From positions 3,705,001 to 3,769,000 of the forward strand of contig NC_080583.1 of NCBI RefSeq assembly GCF_029962835.1: a stretch of DNA of 64,000 nucleotides, written 5' to 3'. Shown one piece after another: positions 1 through 11,780 of the stretch. The notes below the pieces were generated by a model that was not told the DNA's origin, made no database searches, and saw nothing but the letters and a program-made list of their open reading frames with translations. The position numbers and the translations under genes are program-made. The DNA comes from Magnolia sinica (Eukaryota; Streptophyta; Magnoliopsida; Magnoliales; Magnoliaceae). Position 1 is the first letter of the stretch. Every line of letters begins with the position of its first letter.

Positions 1-305
1 TTAAATTTATGGGGCCCACCATAATATATGTGATTTATCTATGTTGTTTATTTGTTTCACCAAGGAATTTTAGGACATGAGCTAAAAAATGAGATAGATT
101 TGAACATCAAATGCACCACAGCACGAGAAACAGTAATACCAAGGGTGTCCATAGTTGAAACTGTTTCCATCCGGGTGGGCTAATTTTATTTTATTTTTCT
201 CCATCTAAACTGTCTGTGAGGTCACATAGACATGGATAAATGGACAACACAAATATCTGCTTAGATCTAAAACTTTTAGGTCCCCCAACAAATTTTCAAC
301 AGTAG
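1..305. repeat. Snap-back GGGCCCACCAT repeat, copy 1 (partial)
   Basis: The window opens inside a copy of the most common dispersed repeat here. Diagnostic words are GGGGCCCACCATAATATATG near base 11, 'tgagctaaaaaatgagatagat', and the mirrored part 'gaggtcacatagacatggat' with 'ctaaaacttttaggtcccc'. The copy is cut off on the right by the SINE that follows. It has no coding capacity. Confidence 0.7.
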
Positions 306-447
306 GTGTTATATATATATATATATATGTGCACCTGTACCTGACACACACCCACATACGCCATAGTGGGATTTCACCACGTATGGGTATCAAACCCAAG
401 ACCTTGTGTTGAAACTCCGTAGAGTCTACCACTGAGGTAAGGAATTG
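306..447 (-). mobile_element. tRNA-derived SINE, minus orientation
   Basis: Read on the minus strand, the element begins near 445 with an A-box-like segment (CAGTGGTAGACTC) followed about 35 bases later by a B-box-like segment (CTTGGGTTTGATACCC), the split RNA polymerase III promoter of tRNA-like SINEs. It then has a GTGTGTGTCAGGT stretch and ends in a (TA)n tail at 309-328. A clear relative lies at 29345-29490. The pairing of A and B boxes with a simple 3' tail in two unlinked places makes SINE the best call. Target-site duplications were not resolved. Confidence 0.65.
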
Positions 448-1125
448 AATCTGCTGGCTTTATATCTTATGGTGCAATAATTCTCTGTACTTTTACATTC
501 AATTTTCGAGAAAATTCTTACTAGGAAATTCTTTATGAAGACTACATTTATTAAAGAATTACTCTATGATTTAAAATACTTAAATGGACAAACTCTTTTT
601 CAACATTGAGATCATGGCACGTGTGTGTGTGAAAAAAAATTCAAAATACTTAGATGTAGCATTTTAAGACGAAAAGTATGAAGTACTCTCATGTATTGTT
701 TTTGGGGCCCACCTGGCATGTGTACAAGATCTAACTTGTCAAACATGCAAGGTCATCTACGATAACCATACTAATTAAAACTCTTTGTACTAGAATCACT
801 AGATAAGCTGCACATAAATTTTAATATTTTCAAGTGGCATATATTAAATATATATTTTTTTATGGTGGGTCTCACCTTATGTTTAGATCATTCATACTAA
901 TTTTTTATTTACGAACATTATAATGGATTATATTTATTGGACTGGTTAGATAAAATACAAATATCATGTGAGCTCTATAGTTTTTCAAACTATTAATTTC
1001 TCTAGAGGCTTTTTTTTATTTTCCAAAATATTTGTAAATGCTCAATAGATAACCAATTAATACAATTTCACCATTAACAATAGGCAGGTATTTCTGCTCC
1101 CAAAAATGGTACAAAAGGTTTGTCG
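448..1125. other. AT-rich intergenic, nothing recognised
   Basis: No open frame with recognisable protein similarity, no structured repeat beyond short A/T runs. Confidence 0.6.
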
Positions 1126-1405
1126 GGGATTTGTGGGCCCCACCATGATGTACATGACATATGAACATTTTGAGTCATGAGCCGAAAAATGAGGTAGATC
1201 CAACATTCAAGTGGCTCACGCCTAGGTTAACAGTGGCCTCGAAAAGATTTTAACGGTGGGTGTTTGATTCCCTTTATTCTATGGTGTAGTCTACTTGAAC
1301 TTTGAATGTGCCTCATTTTTTAGCTCATGCTCTAAATTCAGTTGGAATAACAGATTAAGTGTGGATAATCCACATACATTATGGTAGGCCCAACCTATAT
1401 TCGGC
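1126..1405. repeat. Snap-back repeat, copy 2 (internally deleted)
   Basis: Left end GTGGGCCCCACCATGATGTA at 1131 and right end 'cacatacattatggtaggcccaacc' near 1370-1395 are inverted relative to each other. Between them are the usual 'ccgaaaaatgaggtagatcc' and 'tgaatgtgcctcattttttagctcatg' arms. It is a short foldback copy with no ORF. Confidence 0.7.
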
Positions 1406-3631
1406 AGCATCTTCCAATTTAGCATTCGAAAATGTAGAGTCAAATCAGGGTAAGAAAATAATTATCACCCATTTGTAACATACACACACACACACATTTA
1501 CTTCAGAATGTCAAAGATGCCCAGCTAAGATACAATGAATGGTATAATATTGTTTTGCTTAAAAAGTACTTCGCATCGGGTTCCAAGATGCATTATTTGG
1601 TAAAATCATAACTTTTGGATAATTTTACTTTAAACTCTTAATTTTAAAATTATTTAATAATTGATAATAAATATATATTTCTTTATTTTTTATATTCGAA
1701 CTAGATTTTGTAAAATAATATAGTGAAAAAACAGTTAGAATATCTTTTAAAAGATATATAGACCGAGAAATTGCCGAGAACTAGATTGGTCTACATGCCA
1801 GCAGGACCTCACTAGGTTGTGTTTGCTAGAATACATCCAATGCAATCTTATAGTATATACCTCAGGACCATAGCCGCTGGTTCTGTGACATGTTCAGTGA
1901 TCCAAACCGTCCATGTGATGGGCCTCACCGTGGATGGGAGATGCCCAATAATGGAATCCTAAGAATGGAGTATTTTAATGCTTCGGATCATTTAATTATT
2001 TTTCATTAATATGAACTGCTTCTTTAAGTATTATTTTATGGGCCACTGATAAAAAATTCAGGGTTTTTCGATCTTAAAGAATTTTGAGGCAATGATCTTC
2101 AACTGTATATCTCATCAGATCAACGGTTTGGATCACTGAACACAACCCCATATCCAACCGTTGTAGCTTGGGCGTATCACATCCGGATGTATTGTAGCCA
2201 GAGTCAGGTGCAACAGCCAATCCAACGTAAATGCATGCTAATTTTGGACCATTCAAAATGTGGGGCCTGTTGTAGGTATCCAAAAAATCATGCTGGTTGG
2301 ACAACCTTACCATCTGTTTCTCACATTAAATGTGGACCATTGACCTTTTTTCTGTCCATTCGATGGGCACCAATTGGATGGTTGTGGTTGACAGATGGGT
2401 ATGATTTACAGGTTCCACTCCACGTCCGCACCCATGCATGGCACATGCACAGTGGCCGGGTTGTCACCGTCGTGAGGTCCAGCTGGCTGGTTTTGAACGT
2501 TTCCTATTGTATCTTTCTATGAAACTTGGAAAGGTTATTTATTCGTGTGACACTTGTCAGATCTGGACCATTCACTAGTTGGCCCACATCATGGATGATA
2601 TCTAACCAAAAAATGACACCTGTCAGGTAATTCTCTGCACTTGAAGTTGGGAAGTACAAAAAGGTCCAACGAATGGCCATTATTCACTGAGCAAAAATCT
2701 TCTAACTTGCGACTATGGACTGGGATGTTTGGTATGCCAATCCATGGTAGGGCCCACTAAGAACAATCTAGATCTTATCCATGTGTCCCACAGCAGAAAT
2801 ATTTTTAAGAATTCACCCCAGATTTTAGGTTGAGAATTTTTGTGGACATATTCCTACGGGTGTTACTTACTCTACGAGTGTTAAATCCACTCCGTCCATC
2901 AAGTTCACTACCTGTTCCTTGGCATGGATCTCAAAATTCAGCCTAATTTTGATCTATCCTTGATTTTGGTAATTTTTCATTTTTATAATGAAGCCTATAA
3001 GATGAATGGATTAGATGACATAAAAAAACACCATGATTGGCACCATTCAAAACCAATGAGGAGGCATTTTATCCCCATTGTTTGGCATGTGTGACCCTCC
3101 GCAGTGTTGAGTGTTGGATCATCATGATTTTTTGGGTTCGATGGTGAATGTTAGAAGAGTATCTAATAGATGGGGGTAGATATGTGAAAGTTCCACCCAC
3201 GTGGCTCTAGTTTAGTAAGAATAACCGAATGGATAACCTAGGGCTAGGCAACTTATTCATCTAATTAATTATGTCTGCTGAATGTTTTAAGCCCTTAAGG
3301 AATAAAGTCAAGAAAAGATTATGTCACCTTAATCACAACATTTTAGAATACCCATGAACCATCTAATAATGAGTCTGAATCCCCTTCTTGCCACAAGTAA
3401 GATATTGTGATTGGGTCACATCATCATTGACTGTGTTTAATACAATAATGATGATGTGGACCAGTGACATTTCAACAATCAGGAAACCCTTGCATGTGGC
3501 AAGCAAAGGATTTAGATTTTCTAATAACATATCATTCCATCTTCCACTTGGGACTATGAGGGTGGGAACGGGCCTTGCTCTCCCCCACCCTTGCTATCCA
3601 ATCAGTCAGAGTGGAGTGGCCTTAGAGGAAG
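1406..3631. other. Intergenic, no gene recognised
   Basis: A 111-codon frame at 2187-2522 and a 118-codon frame at 3388-3744 show no family motif and run into repeat sequence; I do not regard them as genes. A short CA run lies at 1481-1496. Confidence 0.55.
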
Positions 3632-4230
3632 CGGATTGGCTGGTGTACCACACACATGGTGTATTCACCTCAGCAAGTTCTGTGTCCCATTATGAGGTAT
3701 GTGTTATATCTAAACCACTCATCCATTTGGAGAGCTCATCTTAAGGCTTGAGCCGAAAAATATAAGACAGATTTAAATATCAAGTGGACCACACTGCAAA
3801 AAGAAGTGGGAGATTGACCATCTAAAATTGAAACCCTTTTGTGAGTCACAATAGTTTCAGATCAATATGAAATTTGTTTTTCTTCTTCATCCATGTATTT
3901 GTGACCTTATTAATAGATTGGATGGAAAGTAAACATTATGGTGGGGCCTATGAAATTTTTAACTAAGAAATCATTATTCTTGCAGCTCTTTTTGGTTTGA
4001 TCCATTTGAGCTTTGTATATGATTCATTTATTGTCTAATGCTTTAAAATGATCTTGAAAAATGATGAACCGTGTGGATATAATAAATACATCATTGTGGG
4101 GCCTATATAACTTTGATCTCCTTTGAACTATTCGTATAACTCGGACTTTGAGGAGGATCTACGCTCGTTTTTACAAGACACGTATCTACACCAGCTATAT
4201 AGCTGGTGTGTGGTACACCAGCCAATCTGC
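3632..4230. mobile_element. MULE-like MITE with 25-bp terminal inverted repeats
   Basis: The left terminus GCGGATTGGCTGGTGTACCA (3631 on) and the right terminus (4206-4230, ending CAGCCAATCTGC) are inverted copies matching at about 24 of 25 positions. The interior carries the common snap-back words (for example 'gtgtggatataataaatacatcattgtgggg'). It is about 600 bp with no ORF. Two further copies with the same termini lie at 36.9-49.1 kb, where flanking 9-bp duplications suggest the Mutator superfamily; at this copy the duplication is not clear. Confidence 0.75.
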
Positions 4231-5159
4231 ATTAGGCGTTAAAGGATTAGAGCTTGGGCTGCTAAACTTGGCGTGAAAGTAGAAATCTAGGCTTAGTATT
4301 TGAGTTGGGTCATGCTAAGGCCAATAATAAATATATTTTTTGTATGTATACTATATAGTACATATATATTAGTAATATCAACTACTAATTATATATAATA
4401 ATATGATGGATAATAAACATGCACTCGTAAATTATTTAAGTTGTGAACCCCACTTTTGATGATGATCACTATATTGATGTATGTACTTAGGTTCTTAAAA
4501 ATGGTTGATAATTAGGCACCTATGCTTGGTTGATGATTATTTTTAGTGGATAACGGTGTGCCATTGAAAAACTTTGATTTACTAACCAATTATACACATA
4601 GCATACACGTAACTCATCAGCCTAGCCTTGGCTTGACCTGGCCCCCAGTCCAAGTGCTAGGGCCACATTAGGCCTAACCGAGTTAGGATTAGAGCTTAGG
4701 ACTCTATGGCTGAGCCAGAGCCAATTGCCACCCTTACATGATTCTCCATGGTAAATGGTCCACTAAGATAAGGATTAGGATCATCCAAGTACTCAAAATA
4801 GGAATTAGCCAACTAAATGGGACCCAACACCAATCCCCAATCACACCTTTGCTGTGTTTAAGTGAGTTGCATGGAAATTTTGGTACTAATTATTAACCTT
4901 TGGTATAAAATAATCATTAGTGGACACCAATTAATTAAGATAAGGCTTTAAAAAAAAAAAAAAAAACGACGAGAGAATTTATTGAACCGTGGATGGAACT
5001 TGCATTCAGATGAGCTCTCACAAAAAGATATGGGCACCCACCTATCATATAAACCATATACAATTAATCACTTTAAGTCCAAGGGACCCAATACAATTGC
5101 TAAAAACTAACCCCTTCTAATGTTTGACTCTTTTCATCACAAGAGTGCCCCTGATTTAT
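4231..5159. other. Intergenic, no gene recognised
   Basis: AT-rich DNA with a poly(A) run at about 4950-4966. No protein-like frame or structured repeat was seen. Confidence 0.55.
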
Positions 5160-5800
5160 GTGATACCTAGAGTTGTACATGAGTTGAATCGAGTCGAGCT
5201 TGGCATAGCTTGGCTCAGCTCGGCCAGTAGCTAACCTTAGCTTGAATTTGTCTTGGTCCTTGAGTTTGATTGGCCAACCTGGCCCCATTCGGTTAACAAT
5301 TTGGGCTAGTTCGAGTTGAGTTCGAGTATCTATAATATTTTTTCAAACACAGATTGCATTTTCAATTTCTAATAGAATGCAAAACAATAACAACACTTTA
5401 CATGTATTTTATCAAACACTCAGCAAGCAACATCAACATCAAGATATGAGGAGAATGTATGCACCTGAAACATAGTAATTTGTTTCGTATTCATTCCTTC
5501 CTCTTCACCAGCCGATCCCGTGGAGAATGTATGCACCCAAAACAACCTTTCATTGAGACATTCTATCAAACACTTGGCGAGCAATATTAATATTTAAATA
5601 ACTAAATCACCGAGCTGATTCAATCCGAATCGGTTTGAGTTGAAGTTTGATGGAAGTCGAGTCAAGCTCGAACTCAGCTCAAAATTTTTTCGAGCTTCAA
5701 AAGCCAACTTGATTGATCCGAATCGGATTTTGAGCCAAGGCAAGTCGAACTTTTACAAGTTGAGTCGAGTGAACTGACCTGGCTCGACTGGTATACAGTA
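5160..5800. repeat. CGAGTCGAGC-rich dispersed repeat, copy 1
   Basis: Two arms rich in 'gagtcgagcttggc' and 'cgagtcaagctcgaactcagctc' flank an AT-rich core containing 'tattttatcaaacactcagcaagcaacat' (about 5408-5437). The same core and arms recur at 10742-11277, so this is a dispersed element of roughly 550-640 bp. No coding sequence. Superfamily not determined. Confidence 0.6.
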
Positions 5801-7474
5801 CGAGTGACACCCAATCTCTCTCATGGCACATAGCACCTTGAACTTAAGGAGTTGTCAACGATGTCTCCGTACAAATGTACGTACAGTTCATACACATGTA
5901 AGATAGATTTAGCCATTTAGGACATGTATGCATGAGGTGCTTCAGTGTTACTGAGAAAATGGGGGCCACATGATGCATACACGTTATCCAACCCATCCAT
6001 TAGGACAATTCTTGAATCGGATGGGCCATGGAACGGGGAACAAAATCGGACGGGCCAGATTTCTTGGATGGATGACAATTAATTGGCTATACCTACTGGC
6101 ATGCCACTTGTCTGTACGTGGAAGAATGAGAATGTGAACTTAAGATGAGATCAGGTGTGCGTTTTGCATCTCATCAAAGGTGGGTGCAATTCAATGTCAC
6201 GACAGGCACCTGCTCGATAACATCATCAACACCCATACTTTGTCGGGTGCAAAACGCACGTTATAGTATGTGTCGTGTTTTAAACGTTTTCTATTGTACC
6301 TTGACTGTCCAATCGACTAAATTTTATAGTATGAAGTCCAATCGATCAATCTGGACTGTCCATTAAGTCCCGAATATGTTTCATGCATTACCATTTAAAA
6401 TTTTCACTTATCTGATGATCCAATTCAACCTTAATTAGCCTCTCTTATTTATTTATTTATTTATTTACTATAGCCATCCATTTCCCAACCCATGGCTGGG
6501 ATGGTTTTGATTCCCTAAACCGATTCTTTCTGATCATAAGCAATCCATTAGGGGCCTTAACAAACAGATGGACCAATTTGTTGATTGGACCTGTTTGATC
6601 TTTACGGTCCATATAAAAGGATATTTATCCAATAGTCATTAATTCTCACGCTGAACCTAATCAACGGTCTAGATCAATGGATTATACCATTTTAGTGTCC
6701 AATTGCCGAGAACACTGTATCATTTCTCTTTATATCCACTCTATAAGATTTATAACGATTGATTTCATGTTGGTTGGTATGGATGATAGAGCTCGTGACA
6801 TGAGGATAACATGCTAAATTCATGGTCGTCCACTCAACGGTTCAAACATACAGGAGCTGGGGCTAGATGTCACCGTACACGTAGCATACATTCACGTTTG
6901 CTTGTACCATCCAAGCATCATCCACCACGTGGATGGAGAATAGCCCAAAACTACACAGATGGAATGAGCTCAACCGTCCGTTAATTTGGTGCCCGCTGTT
7001 TGGACAATCAGATCATCCGACCAATGGGAACTTTGATCCATGCCACGTCGAACATGGAGATACATTTCGATGGTCAGGATTGAAGTTTTTGTATGCCACG
7101 TGTACGGGTCTTAGTCGGCCACGTTTAAGTAAATTGTGGCACGCGAACCTAGGACACTGGAGTCCGATCCCCAAGGTGCTGCTAGACGCCACCCATTATC
7201 TGGTCTGCTTCAACTACCCTGTACACGTGTGAGCACGGATGATGAATATTGACCATCCAAGTGATGGGATGTACTTTGTTGGACCCAATCATAGCCATCC
7301 GATTGCAGGCACGAGCAAAAGGTGGATATACGGGAATGATCACGTACGTTCGGTGCTAACTAACTAACATATGTCTGAGCTGTGAGAGGCTGACCGTGAT
7401 GTGTGAGTGCCATCGAAACCGTCCATTATATAAACACCCCAACGATCGGCATACATTCCAAAATTCATGTTGAT
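5801..7474. other. Intergenic, no gene recognised
   Basis: Includes frames of 73 and 99 codons (6145-6366, 6933-7232) without any recognisable motif. A (TTTA)n run is at about 6447-6468. Confidence 0.5.
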
Positions 7475-7865
7475 ATGGAACTCATTTGGGCCACACAAAG
7501 GGGAAAAAGGATCGAGATTGGGGAGGGCGACGCCCACCATAGAAACGTCCAAATGGAATGTGCGGTCCACCGTGTTGTTCATAATCCATCCAAGCCATTA
7601 ATCAGGTGACTACCATCAGGACGAAGCGAGACCCTAAAATTAAGGCTATTAAAGAACTCAGGTGGGCCACACCACATGAATATTTTAAACGTGATTGTAC
7701 ATTGCTCCCTGTGGTATGTCCCACCATAGTTTCTTATGCCCATGATTCTTGGCCTGTACCGTAGGCATGAAGGGTCTTGCCAGATTGACGGTTTGGATTC
7801 CATGTCCACATCACGAGTGGGCCGCACGCGGCTCCAACACGTGGTAGTTACCGTACGCCCCAGTC
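7475..7865. repeat. CCCACCATAGAAAC repeat family, copy 1
   Basis: Contains 'cgcccaccatagaaacgtcc', 'gattgtacattgctccctgtg' and 'cacgagtgggccgcacgcgg'. The same ordered words appear at 14580-14960, so this is a second dispersed non-coding family distinct from the GGGCCCACCATGATG family. Overlapping frames on both strands here are repeat shadows. Confidence 0.65.
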
Positions 7866-8217
7866 GCATGCTGTCAAGGAGTTCAATAATCCTCATTCGA
7901 GTCAGCATCCTCTGTTAATTGGATGGCTGGGATTCTTCAGTTGGCGTGGTTGTCCTTTGGGTCATCCATGGTGGAGCCCACTAGATAGGTACCTTTCTTC
8001 TAATTCAAGCAGACACCTGTACAATAGAGCTTCAAATATCTTTCTTCCATCACGCTGACGTACGCGCGTGGGAAGATCGTAAATGCGACACGTGGCAAGT
8101 AAGCGAAAGGTGTACAGGTATCATGCGGACGCGGATTGCGCACTGACAGCGTCAGGATTCCGTGCTACCCGCGACTGTTCGGAGCTCGGGACAGCGGAGG
8201 CTACGAGGGCTGATGAG

Positions 8218-8630
8218 GGGCCACTGTATTGTATTAATTTTATCCACACCATCCATCTATTTTATCATATCATTTTAGTATATTATCTGAAAAATAAAAA
8301 ATACCCAAGTCTAAAATGAGCCACACGGAAGGTATTAAAATTCCTGCTGTTTAAAAATTCATACGGACCACAGAAGTTTTGGAACAAGATTATATTTGTT
8401 GTCTCCCTTCATCCAGGTGTATATGAACATATACACAAGTTGGATGGAAAATAAACGATACGATGGTTTCAATTGTGGCCTGTGGGTGTCTTTAGCACCG
8501 CTGCATCGTATGGTGTGGTCCACTTGAGCCTTAGATCTTCCTTATTTTTAGTCCAGCACTCTAAAATGACATAGGGCCACGCATCTTCTTCGCTGGATGA
8601 TCTTAACGGTCCGTATAATGGGCCCTAGAT
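8218..8630. repeat. Snap-back repeat, diverged copy
   Basis: Left arm 'attttatccacaccatccatc' near 8238 and right arm with 'tatggtgtggtccacttgagcc' near 8510 are typical of the family; central 'cttcatccaggtgtatatgaacatatac' matches other copies. Ends are poorly defined. Confidence 0.55.
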
Positions 8631-8964
8631 GAGATCGCCAACTGGATAAACATTGCAACAGTTGAGGCACAATATTCATACGATTTAATTCTTCGAAATG
8701 ACGGCTCATCAGTTTGATTTCTATGAAATCTTTCATTAAACTTACGGATCAACAGATGGACGGTTTCGATTATTTTAATATTCTACAACGTGGGTCCCTC
8801 AGGGAAAAGCACTACCAAGAGAAAAACTCTTCGTGTACACGCAAACAGCAAGCGTTTAGAACGTGAATTCGATTCGGCCTAAAATTCGGTAGAATGGATG
8901 GTACGAATGTCTGTCGCCTAACTGAGCGCGGATTAGGTGAGGCCCGGGTAACAGCTTAGATGGT

Positions 8965-9412
8965 GAGGCCCAGAACGTGGGGCCCACCTTGATGTATTTT
9001 CTTTATATCCATGCCGTCCATTAGTTTTTTTAGCTCATTTTATGGCATGGTCACGAAAATGAAGCTAATCCAACTCTCAAGTGAGTCACACATTAGGGAT
9101 TGAATTCTGACAATTGAAAACTTCTCGATGGCTACCAAAGTTTTAGATCAAGCTTATATTTGTGTTTTCCCTTCATCTAGGTCTGTATGACATTATCAAC
9201 AGGTTTAATGGCAAATAAATATTATGGCTCGCCCTAGGGATTTTTTTAATGGTAGGGGTTCAATGACCATTATTTGCTATGGTGTGGTCCACTTGAGACT
9301 TATATCTAATTCATTTTAAGGACTATGACTAAAATGATCTGAAAAACGTTGCGGATGGGATGGATAAACAACATATACATCTGGATGGGCCCCACTGTCA
9401 GGTACACCCACC
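8965..9412. repeat. Snap-back repeat copy
   Basis: Left end CGTGGGGCCCACCTTGATGT (8976) and right end 'acatatacatctggatgggccccac' (9378-9402) are inverted copies; 'tccatgccgtccatt' on the left mirrors 'ggatgggatggat' on the right. About 440 bp foldback, no ORF. Confidence 0.75.
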
Positions 9413-10741
9413 AAGTTGTATTTGGATGAGTAAATAAAAAGTATTTGAAATTAAAATATTTTACTTTGCTGGAAATAAATTAAATGAAATGGAATGTATT
9501 TGAATTTTTCAATAGACTCATGTGAATATATGTGACATCACGACTTAGTGTACATGTTTAATGAAAGAATTATAACAAGTCTATTGAAATATATATTTTA
9601 TCTAAAAATGATGAAATTTTAAATCTCAATTAGATCATACAATTGCCAATATTTTTTTACCATTAATTTATATGGTTGCCTTTGAACTATTTGAATTATT
9701 CTTTTAGTGTGATTTAAGTGATAGTGTATAGCGGCCCCTTTGGTTACACCTTCAACTCTCCAGGGAAGTACAAAAAGGCATTTTACTCTTATTTTTGTAC
9801 ACTCACCGTGCACTAATATTGTAGTGGCATTTCACTCTCAATTACTTCCCAATCCCTTAGTATAGGGAGAATTTCATTTACAACACAGATTTCCTCCCGT
9901 TTTATTTTATTTCGTTTATATGTCTTTAATTCTATTGGAAAACACCTCAAACACCACTTATCACCATTTATTCCTAATTTCACCCATTTTCTTTCATCCA
10001 AACATTCTTAAAAGAATTTTTCCAACACCATATACAGACACTTCCCCGTTCATCTGCACACCATAGCACATGCTAATATGTCACACGTGTGTAATATTTG
10101 AGCAGTCCATCAGGCAGTCCACACTTTGTATCTTACCCGGCTTGAATCTGGGAAAATTGCTTATCATGTGGCCAACGGTGTGTAGAACAGATGAACGGCC
10201 ACAATAAACTTGTGTCATACATCCTTTTGTTTCATGCAATTGGGCCCATCCCAAGAGCAACTGCCCCCATAATAGCAATACACGGTCGCCCATCTGATGA
10301 ACCGCTCGGATCCAGCACGTAATTTTCCATACCCGCACATGCACTGCTGTGCGGGCGCGTATGTGGGCCTTAATAAACGTGAGAAACTGGGGTCCACCCA
10401 CATGTTGTCAGTACAATCCCATTGGCTGTACCGTGGATTGTTTTTCCGGATCTCTTTAATCGAGGATGATCGTCAATTCGAACCGTCCAATTGGGGAACT
10501 TTTGCGAATGAATGTGCCCAGCAGCCAGTTCATCTTGATCGTCCATTTACCAACCAAAGATCGATAGTGATCGTTATGGGTAAAAATGGATTGACTCAAG
10601 CAAAGAGAATAACAACCCCAAGAATGTAGCTAGGGTCACACGACCGAGCACAACTTCTATGAACAGCTCAACCACTTGACCACGGCACAATTCGATACAA
10701 ACCGAACACTTAATTCTTAAAAACCCACATCAGGACAACAT
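9413..10741. other. Intergenic, no gene recognised
   Basis: Overlapping frames of 106, 62 and 110 codons at 10081-10629 lie on both strands and in different phases with no motif. I treat them as chance frames in a GC-richer patch. Confidence 0.5.
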
Positions 10742-11277
10742 TGAACTTTAGACATATAACTCAGGCCTCAGCTGGTCGAGCCCGGCTATCTAGTAGAGTC
10801 TTCTCAAGTCTTCTCGGCCACTAACTAGCCCTAGCTCGAACTCAGCTTGGCTTGGTCAATGAGCCTCGCAGGCTAACTTGGCTCGATTCAGTCAATAGCT
10901 TGGGCCACTTCAAGCCCATGCCATAGTATGTAAAATAAAAGCAGCCGTTTACGAGTATTTTATCAAACACTTAATATGCAACATTAAAATCAAGATATAA
11001 AAACATTTGTTTTATATTCATACCTTCCTCGCCACCGGCAAACACTTTATTGAGTCATTTCACCGGACCCATGGTGAGCGAGATCAATATCAAAATAATG
11101 GAGTCACCAAACTCATGCGATCCAAATCCAATTCAAATTGGGCATCAATCTGAATTGATTCGGGCTTGGAACTTGGCTCAAAATTTTTCCAAGCTCCATA
11201 AATCAGCTCAACTCGGCTCAGATGGAGTACGAACCGAGTTGCATCTAGATTTTTCGAGAAGAGTCGAGTGACTTAAT
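10742..11277. repeat. CGAGTCGAGC-rich dispersed repeat, copy 2
   Basis: Shares with the copy at 5160-5800 the core 'tattttatcaaacactta..atgcaacatta' (about 10955-10986), 'ttcataccttcctcgccacc', and the flanking 'agctcaactcggctc' and 'gagtcgagtgactt' arms. It ends about 500 bp before the WD40 start codon. Confidence 0.6.
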
Positions 11278-11369
11278 CGAGCTAACTCCTCCACGTAGTT
11301 TTCATAAATTTAATTTCACAAATTAATATTATTCCACAATTACCCTCCAAGGGCATTAACGTCACTTTC

Positions 11370-11780
11370 CAAAGTCAAACGACCAGGCCTAAAATTATCT
11401 CCCTCCTTTGAAAAGTCAAACCTCGCTTGAAAAAGCAAAATTCCCACTCCACCTCACCCCTCCAGAAACTTCCTCTCCGCCGTTAAAATCCCTCCAACAA
11501 AGGCGCACCACCACATTCAAACGCTTCAAACCAACAGAACCCAAAACACCTACTTTGTCGCCAACCGCAATTCCCTCCTCCATCATAACCGTCAATCCTT
11601 ACACGTGTCACCCTCCCCCTCCCCCTCCCAAAAATATATACACACCCCACCCTTCCCTCCACACTTTAGTTATCTCCACCCACATTACAACTCCATCCTC
11701 TCGCATATCAACTCACCCATCTTTCCCCATCTTTCCAAAATTCCGACTCCACCCCTGCCTTTCATGGTTCCACCTCTGCC
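11370..11780 (+). promoter_or_regulatory. Proximal promoter and 5' leader of the WD40 gene
   Basis: The ORF is preceded by a C/T-rich leader typical of plant 5' UTRs. A TATA-like AAATATATAC lies at 11632-11642, about 145 bases before the ATG. A palindromic G-box/ABRE-like ACACGTGTC lies at 11601-11609. Two copies of AAAGTCAAAC (about 11371 and 11412) contain the inverted W-box core. The elements are visible; their use is inference. Confidence 0.5.

Noticed and set aside
2187-2522. A 111-codon + frame
   Set aside because: No recognised domain, no promoter context, and an overlapping minus frame of similar quality.
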